Assembly: GCA_031363945.1 (NCBI GenBank)
Contig: JANLVJ010000029.1
Coordinates: 1-64,000 of the forward strand
Source of the DNA: JANLVJ01 sp031363945
GTDB lineage: Bacteria; Bacteroidota; Bacteroidia; Sphingobacteriales; Sphingobacteriaceae
Reading direction: 5' to 3'
DNA: 64,000 bases
Part shown: positions 1-8,800 of the stretch, one piece after another
Layout: each line of letters opens with the position of its first letter
How positions within the stretch are numbered: position 1 is the first letter of the stretch
Made by a program: the position numbers and the translations under genes
Notes under the pieces: model-generated
What the model was told of the DNA's origin: nothing
Database searches by the model: none
Seen by the model: the letters and a program-made list of their open reading frames with translations, nothing else

Positions 1-158
1 TATTAACCATTTTTTTTGCAAATGGAATGTCAGGATCCTTGCTTAATACACGCTCCCAATACTTTACAAAGTCATCTGTCATTTTCCTGCCAAGTAAAAT
101 AGTATCCGATGAATCAATAAGAGAGTTACAAAACCTTATAATGGAATTGGCAAAGTTT
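1..158 (-). pseudogene. Truncated RibD/DHFR-fold (YyaP-type) reductase fragment
   Basis: The minus strand reads an open frame containing SDTILLGRKMTDDF, then VKYW and PFAKKM. These match the conserved middle of the small dihydrofolate-reductase-like family (RibD C-terminal domain, YyaP/YwjB type). The frame runs off the left edge of the window, so the C-terminus may be outside. Its N-terminal third is missing: homology stops close to the left end of the IS element, and the missing part is not on the other side of the IS. This is therefore a gene end cut by the insertion or by an adjacent deletion. Family assignment is from motif recall only. Confidence 0.55.
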
Positions 159-159
159 G

Positions 160-180
160 TAGGATATGAAGTTAAGGAGT
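160..180 (+). repeat. IS left inverted repeat
   Basis: TAGGATATGAAGTTAAGGAG reads here; the reverse complement of the right end reads TAGGATAATGAGATAAGGAG. The match is 17 of 21 positions without gaps, counting one further T on each side. The repeat lies 23 bp upstream of the orfA start. Confidence 0.6.
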
Positions 181-203
181 TAAAGCCCTAACTTTATAGA
201 ACT

Positions 204-506
204 ATGTCAGAAAAGAGAAAAAAGTACTCGAAAGAATTCAAAATGGAAGCCTTGAAGCTGGCTGAGAAAACGGGTAACCGTTCCAAAGTAGCCTCCGATT
301 TGGGCATTCGGCCCAACATGCTTTACCTGTGGAAAAAGGAATTAGAACTGCGTCCTGAGAAAGCGTTCCCTGGTAACGGCAACCCGATCGAAAAAGAGCT
401 CCATGACCTTCGAAAAGATAAAGCCCGGCTGGAGGAGGAGGTTGAAATATTAAAAAAAGCAAGCGGTATCTTTCTACGCCTCTCCCGGGAAGATACCAAG
501 CGGTAA
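204..506 (+). CDS. IS3-family transposase OrfA (DNA-binding subunit)
   Basis: This 100-residue protein has a helix-turn-helix at about residues 8-50 (KEFKMEALKLAEKTG, then SKVASDLGIRPNMLYLWKKE), the usual OrfA fold that recognises the IS ends. A charged heptad-like segment at about residues 60-88 (IEKELHDLRKDKARLEEEV) is the leucine-zipper region through which OrfA and the OrfAB fusion multimerise in this family. It ends 5 bp before the first ATG of orfB. A run of seven A bases near its end lets ribosomes slip into the orfB frame, so OrfA is probably both a product of its own and the N-terminal half of the active transposase. Confidence 0.92.
   Translation: MSEKRKKYSKEFKMEALKLAEKTGNRSKVASDLGIRPNMLYLWKKELELRPEKAFPGNGNPIEKELHDLRKDKARLEEEVEILKKASGIFLRLSREDTKR
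452..458 (+). other. Probable -1 programmed frameshift site in IS3 orfAB
   Basis: The heptamer A AAA AAA lies across orfA codons TTA AAA AAA GCA. A -1 slip here continues into the orfB frame as SKRYLSTPLPGRYQAVRELK and on into OrfB without a stop. This is the classic arrangement for making the OrfAB transposase. I did not identify a clear downstream stimulatory stem-loop. Confidence 0.7.
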
Positions 507-511
507 GAGAA

Positions 512-1372
512 TTGAAGGCGTGTTATACGGTAATCAAGTTGTGTAAAGCAATGGACCTTTCGGCAAACAGTTATTATTTATGGACCAGGGACAAGAACGG
601 CAAAAGGGAGGCAAGGAAAAATAGGCTCACCGTTTTTATCACGGCCTGTTTCCGGGAATCGGGAGATACCTATGGCCCTTTACGCATCCATAAGGAATTA
701 AAAGCGCAGCTAGTACCCTGTAGCCGGGCCTATGCCACCCGGATGATGCGGGAATTAAAGTTGAGATCCGTCCATAAACGTGCCTTCCGGGCAACGACTG
801 ATTCCAAGCATAACCTGCCCGTAAGTCCGAATGTTTTGGACAGGAATTTCTGTCCGCAGGCTTTAAACACGGTTTACGCTTCCGACATAACATATATCCC
901 TACTAACGAAGGATGGCTTTACCTGGCAGTAGTGCTGGATTTGTGCTCGCGCAAAGTAGTGGGTTGGTCTATGCAGAAGCATATGCGAACGGAGCTTGTG
1001 AGCGCTGCACTGCGGATGGCTATCGACAGGCGAAAACCTGCAAAAGGGGTATTGCATCACTCGGACCAGGGGTCGCAATATGCCAGTAAAAATTATCAAC
1101 AGCAATTATATACTGCTGGAATGATCAGCAGTATGAGTCGAAAGGGGAACTGTTGGGACAACGCTCCGGTAGAAAGTTTTTTTGCTAGCTTGAAAAAAGA
1201 GCTTATCTACCCGTATAAACAGTTTATCACCCGCTCACTGGCCGAGCAAGCCATCTTCCGTTATATAGAAGTGTGGTACAACCGTAAGCGGCGTCATTCG
1301 ACACTTAATTACCTTTCACCAGAGAGTTTTGAAGCCAGGCTTACCGAAAAAAGCCAGAGCAAGGCAGCATGA
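512..1372 (+). CDS. IS3-family transposase OrfB (DDE catalytic subunit)
   Basis: This is the retroviral-integrase-like catalytic part of the transposase. Counting from the ATG, the DDE triad is D125 (ASDITYIPT), D185 (HHSDQGSQY) and E221 (APVESFFASLKKE), with 35 residues between the second D and the E, as expected for IS3. The HTH_21 segment is around residues 35-90 and the integrase C-terminal tail (YNRKRRHSTLNYLSPESFE) is complete. The frame is open upstream to base 458, so the functional protein is probably the frameshifted OrfAB and the ATG used here may be silent. No disruption is visible, so the element could still be active. Confidence 0.92.
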   Translation: MKACYTVIKLCKAMDLSANSYYLWTRDKNGKREARKNRLTVFITACFRESGDTYGPLRIHKELKAQLVPCSRAYATRMMRELKLRSVHKRAFRATTDSKHNLPVSPNVLDRNFCPQALNTVYASDITYIPTNEGWLYLAVVLDLCSRKVVGWSMQKHMRTELVSAALRMAIDRRKPAKGVLHHSDQGSQYASKNYQQQLYTAGMISSMSRKGNCWDNAPVESFFASLKKELIYPYKQFITRSLAEQAIFRYIEVWYNRKRRHSTLNYLSPESFEARLTEKSQSKAA

Positions 1373-1431
1373 CAAACAGAATAAAAAACATAGTATAAAA
1401 AATGCAAACCAAATTCCCTTAAATAAAGCTT

Positions 1432-1477
1432 TGTGTGGCGCAGCCACACAGGCCACTTTTTGTGCCGGGGGCAAAAA
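1432..1477. repeat. Two hairpins in the IS 3' non-coding segment
   Basis: TGTGTGGC-GCA-GCCACACA forms a perfect 8-bp stem at 1432-1450. A second G+C-rich stem-loop (TTTTTGTGCC with GGCAAAAAA) follows at about 1457-1477 and is T-rich on one arm. They lie between the orfB stop and the right inverted repeat and may act as a terminator that insulates the element. Confidence 0.5.
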
Positions 1478-1517
1478 ACAATATAAAAGTGAAAAGAAAA
1501 TAATAAATTCGAAAAAT

Positions 1518-1538
1518 ACTCCTTATCTCATTATCCTA
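1518..1538 (-). repeat. IS right inverted repeat
   Basis: This is the mirror partner of the left repeat, read on the minus strand. It lies about 145 bp past the orfB stop, which is farther than is common in IS3 elements. The outermost bases do not show the expected CA end, so the exact boundary is uncertain by one or two bases. Confidence 0.55.
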
Positions 1539-1547
1539 ATTTCTTAG

Positions 1548-1838
1548 TCAGTTCCAGTTATACTTAATTAAAGGTTCGCCAACATCATTAACAAATGTTG
1601 TTTCAGCGGTTAAAGATACAACATGAAAATCAGCTGCTAAACCTACTCCATCAGCCGTTTTGCTCAAACCTTCTGGGATATCACTAGTATTACTTCTACC
1701 CCCCTTCTTTGCTTTACCTTTTCCTCCACGATCAATAGACCCATCTACATTTTTTCCATTGTTAATTCCTAATTTGTCAGCATACCATAAATTATTTGAC
1801 TCAGTTTTTTTCTTGTCTTTAGGATCTCCGCTGTTAGA
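1548..1838 (-). pseudogene. Start-less C-terminal tail, polymorphic-toxin-like (Rhs-type tip remnant)
   Basis: On the minus strand 96 codons are open between an in-frame TAA and a TGA, with no start codon at the upstream end. It reads SNSGDPKDKKKTESN, then a Gly/Lys-rich stretch, then GLAADFHVVSLTAETTFV and ends KYNWN. GDPKDKK resembles the hinge after the Rhs core where the variable toxin tip begins, and AADFHVVS-like hydrophobic segments are common in such tips. I do not recognise a toxin family. It sits directly downstream of a candidate immunity gene and next to a second such tail, so a displaced toxin tip is the most economical reading. Confidence 0.45.
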
Positions 1839-1996
1839 TTAATGAATTTCTTTTCTTTGCTAATTTTTTTAAGGTATATAATATTAACCTAAAACGATTT
1901 CAGGATACACAGCAGGTTATAAGCGTTTCATACAAGGCGCAAAAATGTCCGACTGGTTGGCCGGGCTTTGCTTGAAGTAATTTAATCAATTGGTGG

Positions 1997-2716
1997 TCAA
2001 GGTTCTAACTGATTAATTTTATTATATAAGTCTTTATCTGTTTTTCTTTTAACCAACAAACCGATGATTATAAAGAAGCTCATAAAAGACAGCCCAAATG
2101 TCTTAGGTGCTAAAACAAAGTGAATGACTATTGCAACAACCGCCAAAGCAGCTATACTGTAGAGAACAAATGCTCCAACTTTGGTTGTTAAAAAACCTGG
2201 CTTTAAGGCTATCGCATCTTCCGGCTTTTTATCCGAATTATATTGCCTAACATAATAGTAAAATATACTAAAGACGCTTTTATCGTTTATGATCTGTTCT
2301 TGGGTCTTTTCTTCTTTAAAAGACAAGTTATTTGTTGATCCATCCCGCAAGTATATATCAAGGTAAATTACATTTGATGAGGAAAAAGAACACTTATAAG
2401 ATTGAATTTCAGTCCAAGCGATAGTTAATTCCTTTACTAAAACATCGTTTTTAACTGTGTATTCCTTTATCAGAAAACATTTATTATCAAACTCTAATTC
2501 AACCCGTCTTGTAAATAGCCTTTTGTACCCCTTCTGAAATAAAAACGGCACTGAACAAGCGAGAACCCACCCAATTACTGCAAATGCTTCACTATGTATA
2601 TATCTTGCAATAACCATTACCAATGCAACGAGCACAACAAGAGCCGGTAACGCAAAAAGGGATGCTTTAGCAACATTATATGTTTGGCTATTGTATAGAG
2701 TTTTTTCTTTATTCAT
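1997..2716 (-). CDS. Four-helix membrane protein, candidate immunity protein
   Basis: I do not recognise a named family. The 239 residues show two membrane helices near the N-terminus (about 17-37 and 43-61), a soluble, probably cytoplasmic, beta-rich segment (about 62-177) and two more helices (about 178-200 and 205-221), then a short polar tail. It begins 18 bp after the stop of a start-less toxin-like tail on the same strand. Effector tip followed at once by a small membrane protein is the usual order of toxin and immunity genes. A degraded relative of its last helix and tail lies at 2913-3005. The immunity role is inferred from context only. Confidence 0.6.
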   Translation of the reverse strand: MNKEKTLYNSQTYNVAKASLFALPALVVLVALVMVIARYIHSEAFAVIGWVLACSVPFLFQKGYKRLFTRRVELEFDNKCFLIKEYTVKNDVLVKELTIAWTEIQSYKCSFSSSNVIYLDIYLRDGSTNNLSFKEEKTQEQIINDKSVFSIFYYYVRQYNSDKKPEDAIALKPGFLTTKVGAFVLYSIAALAVVAIVIHFVLAPKTFGLSFMSFFIIIGLLVKRKTDKDLYNKINQLEP

Positions 2717-2734
2717 TTCTAATTAGTTAGAGGT

Positions 2735-2893
2735 TTACTTAGCGGGATGTGTTGCATCCCATATATCAAAACCAAGGCTTCCTACCGCTATTCCAAGACC
2801 GACCGTACCATCCCATGCTTCACCAAGCACGGTGAATTCAGATACTAACCCTAAAACAGCAAGACCGGCCGCAGTTCCGTATCTCCAATTTAT
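2735..2893 (-). pseudogene. Second start-less toxin-like C-terminal tail
   Basis: Fifty-two codons are open on the minus strand after an in-frame TGA, with no start. The sequence reads WRYGTAAGLAVLGLVSEF, then TVLGEAWDGTVGLGIAVGSL, and ends GFDIWDATHPAK. Alternating Gly/Ala-rich hydrophobic runs like this occur in Rhs/polymorphic-toxin C-terminal regions and in membrane-active tips. It ends just upstream of the intact membrane protein gene, which suggests they were once a toxin/immunity pair. Confidence 0.45.
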
Positions 2894-2912
2894 TCAGCAT
2901 AATTATTTAGAG

Positions 2913-3005
2913 CTATTTGCGTATATCGTTATAAATTGATCTGTTGTACTTCTTATAATTATACACTACAAAAAAAAGTACAATTGAACCACCTATAAAA
3001 CCATC
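2913..3005 (-). pseudogene. Remnant of a second immunity-like membrane protein (C-terminus)
   Basis: Thirty codons are open after an in-frame TGA: a hydrophobic helix (GFIGGSIVLFFVVYNY) followed by a polar tail (KKYNRSIYNDIRK) and a stop. The layout and several positions resemble the C-terminus of the membrane protein at 1997-2716 (FFIIIGLLVKRKTDKDLYNK). I read it as the eroded end of a paralogous immunity gene. The match is short, so homology is tentative. Confidence 0.35.
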
Positions 3006-3415
3006 TCAGTTTTTTTTACAACGCTGTCGTGTCTATTGTTAAAAACCACTTGCCAAATCAAGAAATATTGACTCAACAAACAAAGGCTTGCATAATTGAG
3101 ATAATTGCAATTCTAGTAAAACCAGTGCGGCCATCCTTTTTGAAGAAAAGCTGGGTAATTCTATAGTAGAAGTATTCAAAAAAGAAATTATTTTTATTAA
3201 CTGTTATATTCAGCCCAGAGCTCCCTGATTGGTAAGATAGTATAGAGAAGATAATGTTTTTTATCTAATATGAATTTAGCTCATTTACCTGTATGGGATG
3301 TTTTTTTGATTATCATAAGTATGCTGTTGACTTTTGATTCATTTTTCCAATCCTGAATTCTAATCATCAATTATTTATTGTCTGTGAATCAACCTTCTTA
3401 ATGTCAGATTTTATT
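3006..3415. other. Non-coding, AT-rich spacer
   Basis: No convincing gene, RNA or repeat is visible here. Short open stretches exist on both strands but lack starts and recognisable motifs. The spacer separates the accessory segment from the downstream end of the haloperoxidase gene. Confidence 0.4.
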
Positions 3416-4753
3416 TCACTCCTTCTTCAATATTAGTTTTTTCAACACCAGGCTACCTATTTCTTTACCCTGCATTGCGCCTACCATACAGCTGTTTGTG
3501 AAGTGTATTCCACCCAGCACTCTTGAATGTCCTGCCTGATCAGAGGCCTGATAGAAGGAAGTGAAATTCAATGGGGAAATGCCAAATTCAGATTCAGAAG
3601 TATCCCGGAAAGCAAAATTCTTTCCTATTTTGTTTTCGAGAATAGTGGCTACTGATGCGGAAATCACAGCATGACCACTAGTATATTCAGGAAATGGAGG
3701 GCTTTGAATATAGGGGCGCCAGTCTTGATCAAGGTATTTATTGATGACTGTTTCGGGCCTGACATAATTGTATGTATACTTTGTATGCCAGCAGCTGATA
3801 AAACTATCAAAAATTGCAATTGATGAAGCGGTATAAACACTAACTGTCTGGTTAAAGTCATACCGTTTTTTTTGAGTCGCTATACCCACGATATTCATCC
3901 AGTGACCAACAGGCGAGAACTTCTTGGTAGCATACATAATATGACCGATCACATTTAGTTTAAATGGATTATCATCCCAAAAATCGGCTATGTGCTTATC
4001 TTCAACAGTAAGATGATCACCAATATATTCGACTTCAATGGTATTCTTATAATACTGACTCTTTTTATCAGTCATATCATACTTAGGCGGTAGGGGAATA
4101 GAAATTTGGTTTGCACTATCAAGTACCATTGGCCTGATTTCGGCCCAATGTGCTTCCATACCCTGGGCATACATTGGCGGAGTAGGAACCCACCTGCCTG
4201 GTTCCTGATTTACCGCATAACGGCTTTCAGAACGGGTACGTGCATAATGGTCTTTTTTACTCCATTTAAGAATATACAAGGCAACACTATCTGCATAGGC
4301 ACTTGTCTGAACAAGTATATCAGACGGTATGCCCCGATTTTTGACCTGTGCTATAACTTCAGCCACGTATTTATCCATACTACCTTCAGGAAAAGTTACG
4401 GCATTGCCCACTTTACAAAAGGCTAGAATCGCAGCAAGATGATAGTCTATATGTGAAGCATCCTTAGGTACGGGTATTTTTACAAGATCAGTTACCTGAC
4501 CTGTAAGACTTTTATAGTGTTTAGGGTCAGAAGCAGCAATTATTTCATAAGCAACAATATTCGCATATACATAATTTCTTGAAGCAGTAACGGGTGGAAA
4601 ATTGTTTTCAAGTATGATATTATTAAGCTTTTTTACAGTAATGCGGTAAAGTTTTGGGTCCTGGGTATACTGCTTATAGGTTTGCTTTTGGCAGGCATTG
4701 AGTATGATAAGAATGCTCAGGGCAAGAGGAATAAAATTATTTTTTGATACCAC
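3416..4753 (-). CDS. Vanadium-dependent haloperoxidase-type lipoprotein (PAP2 superfamily)
   Basis: A lipoprotein signal with lipobox Cys21 (LILNAC) places it in the envelope. The C-terminal half carries the complete vanadate-binding set of the haloperoxidase/acid phosphatase fold: K325 and R332 (KYTYNYVRP), S359-G-H361 (YTSGHAV), and R411 with H417 (SRVLGGIHF). The spacings match vanadium haloperoxidases. Such enzymes oxidise halides with H2O2; some relatives are phosphatases, and the sequence alone does not decide between them. It lies at the 3' end of a same-strand series with SusCD and ASPIC/UnbV genes, a setting that suggests work on a surface substrate, although one opposed gene lies between. 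Confidence 0.85.
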   Translation of the reverse strand: MVSKNNFIPLALSILIILNACQKQTYKQYTQDPKLYRITVKKLNNIILENNFPPVTASRNYVYANIVAYEIIAASDPKHYKSLTGQVTDLVKIPVPKDASHIDYHLAAILAFCKVGNAVTFPEGSMDKYVAEVIAQVKNRGIPSDILVQTSAYADSVALYILKWSKKDHYARTRSESRYAVNQEPGRWVPTPPMYAQGMEAHWAEIRPMVLDSANQISIPLPPKYDMTDKKSQYYKNTIEVEYIGDHLTVEDKHIADFWDDNPFKLNVIGHIMYATKKFSPVGHWMNIVGIATQKKRYDFNQTVSVYTASSIAIFDSFISCWHTKYTYNYVRPETVINKYLDQDWRPYIQSPPFPEYTSGHAVISASVATILENKIGKNFAFRDTSESEFGISPLNFTSFYQASDQAGHSRVLGGIHFTNSCMVGAMQGKEIGSLVLKKLILKKE

Positions 4754-4785
4754 GAGATTTTTGATTCAATTTACTATGTAAATTT

Positions 4786-5724
4786 ATGAAAAAGTTACTT
4801 ATTTCCGTCTTGCTGGTATTAATCGCAGGACTTGCCTGTACTTATTTGTTTCTTCCATCAGCTATATCTATTGAGGAGTCAACATCAATCAACAGTTCTT
4901 CAAGGGCTTTGTTCAGGCAGTTTAGCAATAGCAAAAATCTTAAAAAGTGGTGGCCGGGTACTATTATAGTAAAGGATAAAGTACCACACTATCTGTTTAA
5001 TGATAATGACTATCAGATTACACCAGTTGATTATACCCTTTTCTCAGCCCGTATTAAAGGACCTGATTCAATCTTGCAAACCAGAATATATTTTTTCGCA
5101 GTGAACATTGATTCGACACAGCTATTATGGACGGCAAAAAAACAAGTTTCCTTAAATCCTGTCGAGCGCATTAACGTTTACCTAGCCACAAGAAAACTTA
5201 AAAAAGATATGAGTTTTCTACTTGAAAAGTTTCGTCAGTATTATGTCAAACCAGAGAGTTTATATGGAATGAAGATAACAATTGGGCCTGTCGTTGATAC
5301 AAGTATGATCGCTATATTTGGAGTTTCAACTATTTATCCTACTGATAAAACCCTATTTAATCAGGTAGCAAAATTACAAGCTTATGCACTTAGTAAGGGG
5401 GCTGTACAATCAGGATATCCAATGGTTAATATAAATACAGACCATTTGAATGCGATTAAGTATGAGGTTGCCTTACCAATAAATAAAGTAATTAACTCAT
5501 CAGCTGAAGTTATTCAAAAACGTCTTCCGCCGGGTAGAATTCTTATGAGTGAGGTAATTGGAGGTACTAATACGATCGAGAAAGCTATAACCAGCATCAA
5601 AAATTATGGGTATGACCATAAATTCAATATGTATGTGATTCCTTTTTTTGCTTTAAATGCAGAGCGCCTGACTGAGGCCGACACTAGCAAAAGAGTAACA
5701 AAAATCTTCTGCCCGATATTTTAA
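4786..5724 (+). CDS. SRPBCC-like plus GyrI-like ligand-binding protein, membrane-anchored
   Basis: A single N-terminal hydrophobic segment (about residues 4-26) acts as signal or anchor. Residues about 30-150 resemble an SRPBCC/polyketide-cyclase fold (SSRALFRQFSNSKNLKKWWPG is the typical start). Residues about 160-300 resemble the GyrI-like effector-binding domain found behind AraC-type regulators, but there is no DNA-binding part. This domain pair usually binds small hydrophobic ligands. It is transcribed divergently from the haloperoxidase gene with only about 30 bp between them, so the two may share control. The function is unknown. Confidence 0.65.
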   Translation: MKKLLISVLLVLIAGLACTYLFLPSAISIEESTSINSSSRALFRQFSNSKNLKKWWPGTIIVKDKVPHYLFNDNDYQITPVDYTLFSARIKGPDSILQTRIYFFAVNIDSTQLLWTAKKQVSLNPVERINVYLATRKLKKDMSFLLEKFRQYYVKPESLYGMKITIGPVVDTSMIAIFGVSTIYPTDKTLFNQVAKLQAYALSKGAVQSGYPMVNINTDHLNAIKYEVALPINKVINSSAEVIQKRLPPGRILMSEVIGGTNTIEKAITSIKNYGYDHKFNMYVIPFFALNAERLTEADTSKRVTKIFCPIF

Positions 5725-5825
5725 GAAATATCAGTGTTAAATAAAGATTCAGAGACAACCATATTCGCATTAAAAAAGCCTGATTTGCCTTCTAAAAATA
5801 GTGTGGTTTCTTTAGAAATAGCATC

Positions 5826-5866
5826 AATACAGTTTTAATTTACAATAGTTAATTCAAAACTGTATT
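5826..5866. terminator. Inverted repeat between convergent genes
   Basis: AATACAGTTTT and AAAACTGTATT form an 11-bp perfect stem with a 19-base loop. It overlaps the stop codon of the minus-strand ASPIC gene. Neither side has a strong T-run, so terminator activity is only likely. Confidence 0.4.
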
Positions 5867-8800
5867 ATCACTGTACTATCATTATTTTTTGAGAGAATAT
5901 AGGCCTGTTTACCAGCTATCATGATCGATTTAATATGACGCACCTCCCCTTTTATGGCCAGACCGTTTAGCGATTCTATTTGTAATTTATTATGGTTGAA
6001 CGTTAATAACGTTCCAAAATCTGCATCATACCGACCCTGATGAATATCATTGCTGTAGAAATTACCGGCCAGTAAAACGCAATTTTGATCATCTAGCGCA
6101 TTTACACTTATAGCATCCCGAAAAGGCGACAGCTGGGCCTGCCATGGCAAAGGTTCAAGACTGAAGTTCCAGTTACCATGATTGATTAAAACAGCATTTG
6201 CCATATAAGTAGCAGTGAGGATCTGAGATGAGTTGAGCTTTTCCTGGCTGAAGAGCTCTGAGAATATGGCGGTTGAAAAATCACCAGCATACAAAAACTT
6301 TTTCCTTAATTCGGGAATCTGACGTTCGAGCTCTTCTTTACTGGCGAAAGGTATTTCCTTACCCTGAAGGTAATAGCTCATGACCTGTTGCAAACCACCA
6401 TTACCATTGAAATCATTCAGGTATAGTCGTAAAGGTTCTTTTTCAGAGGCATGAAGTCTGCTATTTAGACCCAGATTACCAGCAATCAGGTCAATATTAC
6501 CGTCATTATTTAAATCAACAGGATATAAAAAATTCCACCATCCTTTTTTGGTTATTAAGTCTTTCTTCTTTAATGAATTCCCCTCATTTATAAAAGCGGT
6601 AATCAGCCCCCATTCACAGCTAACTATAAGATCTTTTTTATGATCCTTATTCAGGTCGGCCCAGATGGCTCCAGTTACCATTCCTAGTTTTGATAAGCCA
6701 GGAGCATAGCTGTCTGTGACATCAGAAAATTTGCCATGACCATCATTCTTCAATAAATAAGATCGGGGAGTTTCACCGTAGCGGTTTGGAACCGAACGCC
6801 CACCAATAAACAGGTCAATAAAGCCGTCATTATTAAAATCAAGAGGCACTACACATGAAGCATTTACAAACTCATTTGTGAGTCCGGCAGGAGATCTTTT
6901 AAGAATACCCTTACCATCATTCAGATACACCCTAGGAAGCAGGTGTTCATCATTTCCATACCATTCATCTCCGCCTGAGGCGATAATTAAATCTGTATGA
7001 CCATCATTATTTACGTCTGCCCAAACAGCATCAATATCTTCATACATACTGTCAGCCCGTAAGTCTGGCTGATTGAGTTGGTTAAACTTACCATTCTGCT
7101 GCTGGGTAAATACGGCATTATGATAGCCCTTAGATGCTCCGATAAATACATCATCGAAACCATCATGATTTATATCGCCCACAGCAAGTGCAGGGCCTTC
7201 AGCTGACAGCATATGAGACATCAAGGGCTGCCGGTCAAATTCCTGAAAAGCGTTTTCTGTATGCTTGTAGGCAAGACCTATTCTGCCGGTTATATCATGT
7301 GCAGGCTTTGTAAGATTCTTTTTAAAATCGGTTATAATTGAATAATTAAACTTTGGTAAACCAGTTATATACCTGTAATGAAGAGTATTTTTGGTTGTTT
7401 TTAAGTTGATTTTTTGAAAACTATTATCTGGCCATACCAGGAATGTAGAATCAATATTTATATGATCAAGACCTATTTGTATGGGTATTTCCATACTTGA
7501 CATGAAGCCCTTTACAGGATATTTTTCATAGGTACGAATGCCTCCGTTCGCAAATACGACAACCTTCGTACCAAGCGCATTCTTGTTTAATGCCGGCCCT
7601 GTAAGGCTGATATCAATTGAATTACGTTTGCCTGGTTTTACGACAGTCTTATTTTCATATAGCAGCGCCGGGCCATTGATATTATTAACGACTATATCCA
7701 GATCGCCATCATTGTCTAAATCGGCGTATACAGCCCCGTTTGAATAAGATGAGACAGGATTACCGATTGAGTTTTCCATGTCTTTAAAAACCATATTGCC
7801 TTGGTTCTGATAGAATTTACTGGGAATTTTAATTTCAGGAAACTTATTGAGTAGTGCCATATCGATACTTTTAATATCATTATTGGCCAGCCTTTGCTGC
7901 ATTTCTTCACCAGAGATAAAGTTGATATAATCCATATCATTCAAACGCTTGGGAATCCCGTTTGAAATGAACAAATCTTTAAGTCCATCATTATTGAAAT
8001 CCATTAGTAAGGCAGACCAGCTCCAGTCTGTTGCATAAACTCCTGAATAAACCCCAACCTCACTAAAAAGCCCATTTTTCCGATTTAATTGCAGGTTATT
8101 ACGTGAATACTGATAATTATACCCCGCCTTTATTTTATCATAAAACACGTCATAATCATCATCCCCGAATGAGCGTTTTAAAATCTTCGAATCATAAGGG
8201 AGCATATCCATTGATACAATCTCTGGGAAACCATCATTATTGACATCTGCAATATCAACACCCATAGAATATTTACTGGTATGCATCAACCGCTGATTAT
8301 TCTGATCTTCAAATGTGCCGTTCTTTTTATTGATATACAGGTAATCATTTTCATGAAAGTCATTACCTATGTATAAATCTGGCCAGCCATCAAGATCAAT
8401 ATCAGCAACAGCCACACCCAGCCCATACCCAATTGAAGAACTGTTAATTTTACTCTGCCTGGTTACTTCAGTAAAATGATTACCCTCATTGCGGTATAGA
8501 CGGTCACCTGAAAGTGAGTCATAGGTGCCGATAAAGTGATCACGCGAGGCAAAAGAGCCATTCTGGTGAATGGTATGGTTTAGCAAAAACATATCAAGAT
8601 CACCATCCTTATCATAATCAAAGAAAACAGCCTGGGTACTGAAACCCGAAAAGTCGAGTCCATATTGATGGGCCTCATCTTTATAATAAGGTATCCCGTT
8701 CCTGATACCTTGGCAGACAAGCAGTTGATTTTTACTTCTGGCCGTACCAAAACTTCCAACTTTACAGATGTAAATATCAAGAAGACCATCGTTATTAATA

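Larger units (their letters stand above)
159..1539 (+). mobile_element. IS3-family insertion sequence
   Basis: The element contains an orfA/orfB pair with a DDE transposase and is bounded by imperfect terminal inverted repeats at 160-180 and 1518-1538 (17 of 21 positions match without gaps). If the ends are 159 and 1539, both flanks carry the same trinucleotide TTT, which fits the 3-4 bp target duplication of IS3 elements. In AT-rich DNA this could be chance, and the right end lacks the canonical CA. The coding part is visibly richer in G+C than the flanks, which suggests a different origin from the host genome. Confidence 0.75.

Noticed and set aside
1660..1842. A 60-codon plus-strand frame (MLKPSGISLVLLLPPFF...)
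   Set aside because: It is antisense to the Gly/Lys-rich toxin-like tail, and its Pro/Leu composition is a mirror effect.
3090..3240. A short plus-strand open stretch reading TSAAILFEEKLGNSIVEVF
   Set aside because: It has no start codon and no similarity I recognise, and lies in AT-rich spacer, so it is too short to support.
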